In this document: in pieces, positions 5,295 through 6,006 of the stretch
Position numbering within the stretch: the first letter of the stretch is position 1
Layout: the number at the start of each line of letters is the position of its first letter
Assembly (NCBI GenBank): GCA_023431045.1
Contig: JAEYXZ010000048.1
Coordinates: 1-6,006 of the forward strand
Length of the DNA stretch: 6,006 nt
Direction: 5' to 3'
DNA from: Bacillota bacterium
Lineage (GTDB): Bacteria; Bacillota_I; Bacilli_A; Acholeplasmatales; Acholeplasmataceae
Notes under the pieces: generated by a model
The model's database searches: none
What the model saw: only the letters and a program-made list of their open reading frames with translations
What the model was told of the DNA's origin: nothing
Made by a program: the position numbers and the translations under genes

Positions 5295-5370
5295 TGGTGG
5301 CTCCGGACGGAGTTGAACCGCCGACACGAGGCTCTTCAGGCCTCTGCTCTACCAACTGAGCTACAGAGCC
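5295..5370 (-). tRNA. tRNA-Phe (GAA)
   Basis: A 76-nt cloverleaf with encoded CCA (5295-5297) and discriminator A. The acceptor stem GGCUCUG/CGGAGCC has one U-G pair. The anticodon stem GAGGC/GCCUC encloses CUGAAGA, giving anticodon GAA. It is the last tRNA of the cluster, 4 nt after tRNA-Asp and just before the terminator. Confidence 0.98.
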
Positions 5371-5374
5371 ACTA

Positions 5375-5450
5375 TGGCGGTCCGGACGGGACTTGAACCC
5401 GCGATCTCCTGCGTGACAGGCAGGCATGTTAACCACTACACCACCGGACC
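5375..5450 (-). tRNA. tRNA-Asp (GUC), cluster copy
   Basis: A complete 76-nt tRNA with encoded CCA and anticodon GUC, identical to the copy at 4249-4324. Its place between tRNA-fMet and tRNA-Phe is the usual one in Bacillus-type clusters, so this is probably the original copy. Confidence 0.98.
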
Positions 5451-5456
5451 TAATTT

Positions 5457-5531
<75 letters not shown>

Positions 5532-5551
5532 GTATGATAATTTTGTAAAAC

Positions 5552-5640
5552 TGGCGGAGGAAGAGGGATTTGAACCCCCGCGGCTTTTACGCCCTGTCGG
5601 TTTTCAAGACCGATCCCTTCAGCCTCTTGGGTATTCCTCC
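5552..5640 (-). tRNA. tRNA-Ser (UGA)
   Basis: An 89-nt class II tRNA with a long variable arm, acceptor GGAGGAA/UUCCUCC, discriminator G and encoded CCA. The anticodon loop CUUGAAA gives UGA, reading UCN serine codons. Confidence 0.97.
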
Positions 5641-5663
5641 GTACATGATTGATGAAAGTTTGT

Positions 5664-5740
5664 TGGTGGACCCGGTTGGGCTCGAACCAACGACCAGCCG
5701 GTTATGAGCCGGCGGCTCTGACCAACTGAGCTACGGGTCC
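5664..5740 (-). tRNA. tRNA-Ile2 (CAU, lysidine type)
   Basis: A 77-nt tRNA with a CAU anticodon and encoded CCA. It is assigned to Ile2 rather than Met because the acceptor GGACCCG/CGGGUCC carries C4-G69 and C5-G68, features recognised by TilS. It also closely resembles the GGACC-type Ile2 tRNAs of Firmicutes. The separate initiator and elongator Met tRNAs are both next to it. After lysidine modification it would read AUA. Confidence 0.85.
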
Positions 5741-5743
5741 AAC

Positions 5744-5820
5744 TGGTAGCGGCGGGGGGGATTGAACCCTCGACCTTGCGGGTATGAACCGCACGCTCTA
5801 GCCAGCTGAGCTACACCGCC
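5744..5820 (-). tRNA. Elongator tRNA-Met (CAU)
   Basis: A 77-nt tRNA with a CAU anticodon, stem UGCGG/CCGCA and encoded CCA. The acceptor strand GGCGGUG with a G1-U72 pair is very close to Bacillus elongator tRNA-Met. Only 3 nt separate it from tRNA-Ile2, so the two must come from one precursor. Confidence 0.95.
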
Positions 5821-5859
5821 ATGTAATTAGAGTACCCAATAACTGTTATGAAAATGAAA

Positions 5860-5935
5860 TGGTGGAGCTTAGCGGGTTCGAACCGCTGGCCTCCTGCGTG
5901 CAAAGCAGGCGCTCTCCCAGCTGAGCTATAGCCCC
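5860..5935 (-). tRNA. tRNA-Ala (UGC)
   Basis: A 76-nt tRNA with encoded CCA. The anticodon stem CCUGC/GCAGG encloses UUUGCAC, giving UGC. The G3-U70 identity pair for alanyl-tRNA synthetase is present. The last acceptor pair is an A7/A66 mismatch. It lies 42 nt after tRNA-Ile. Confidence 0.97.
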
Positions 5936-5958
5936 ATAACATGTAGTTAAAACCTCTT

Positions 5959-5979
5959 CAAATTTGCCGTGCAAATTTG
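5959..5979 (-). repeat. Perfect hairpin overlapping the tRNA-Ile CCA end
   Basis: Arms CAAATTTGC and GCAAATTTG (9 bp) with a 3-nt loop. In the precursor RNA the 5' arm takes in the last two bases of the tRNA-Ile CCA end. It is followed by AAGAGG rather than a U-run, so it looks more like a processing or stability element than a terminator. Confidence 0.55.
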
Positions 5980-6006
5980 GTAGGCCTGAGTGGACTTGAA
6001 CCACCG
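5978..6006 (-). tRNA. tRNA-Ile (GAU), 3' part only, cut by window edge
   Basis: Visible are the T arm (GGUGG, UUCAAGU, CCACU), the acceptor 3' strand CAGGCCU, discriminator A and CCA. The anticodon lies outside the window. Assignment to Ile(GAU) rests on the near match of this end to the Bacillus tRNA-Ile(GAU) T arm and CAGGCC acceptor strand, and on its position before tRNA-Ala(UGC), a pair common near rRNA genes. Confidence 0.75.

Noticed and set aside
4325..5373. Integrated mobile element between the two tRNA-Asp copies
   Set aside because: There is no integrase or phage gene, the segment contains a normal cluster tRNA (Phe), and both tRNA copies are full length rather than a 3' att fragment.

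Overview
The window looks like a low-GC, wall-less or wall-reduced Firmicute relative, most likely an Acholeplasma/Izemoplasma-type mollicute. The DNA is AT-rich, protein genes end in TAA, and Trp is encoded by TGG, so the standard code applies and UGA is not read as Trp. The tRNAs encode CCA and are ordered as in Bacillus clusters. A FabT-type regulator is also present. The exact genus cannot be fixed from the sequence. Every supported gene lies on the minus strand, so transcription runs from right to left.

Right end (4249-6006): a tRNA cluster in transcription order Ile(GAU, cut by the edge), Ala(UGC), Met(CAU), Ile2(CAU), Ser(UGA), fMet(CAU), Asp(GUC), Phe(GAA), closed by a terminator. Then comes a beta-hydroxyacid dehydrogenase gene, followed closely by a second, sequence-identical tRNA-Asp and another terminator.

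Middle (2672-4080): a two-gene operon, degV/fakB-like then fabT. It has its own promoter, a perfect 13-bp palindrome of FabT-box type between promoter and start codon, and a strong terminator overlapping the fabT stop. The arrangement suggests a self-regulated unit tying exogenous fatty-acid use to fatty-acid gene repression.

Centre-left (1173-2661): a promoter and two genes that together align over nearly their full length with PTS Enzyme I (PtsI), split exactly at the boundary between the N-terminal phosphohistidine half and the C-terminal PEP-binding barrel. The active-site residues of both halves are gone. This split pseudo-Enzyme I is the most unusual content of the window.

Left end (1-1126): the start of the S10 ribosomal protein operon, rpsJ then rplC (C-terminus beyond the edge). 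It has a clear promoter and a leader of about 126 nt with good stem-loop potential. No convincing terminator separates the pseudo-Enzyme I pair from this operon.
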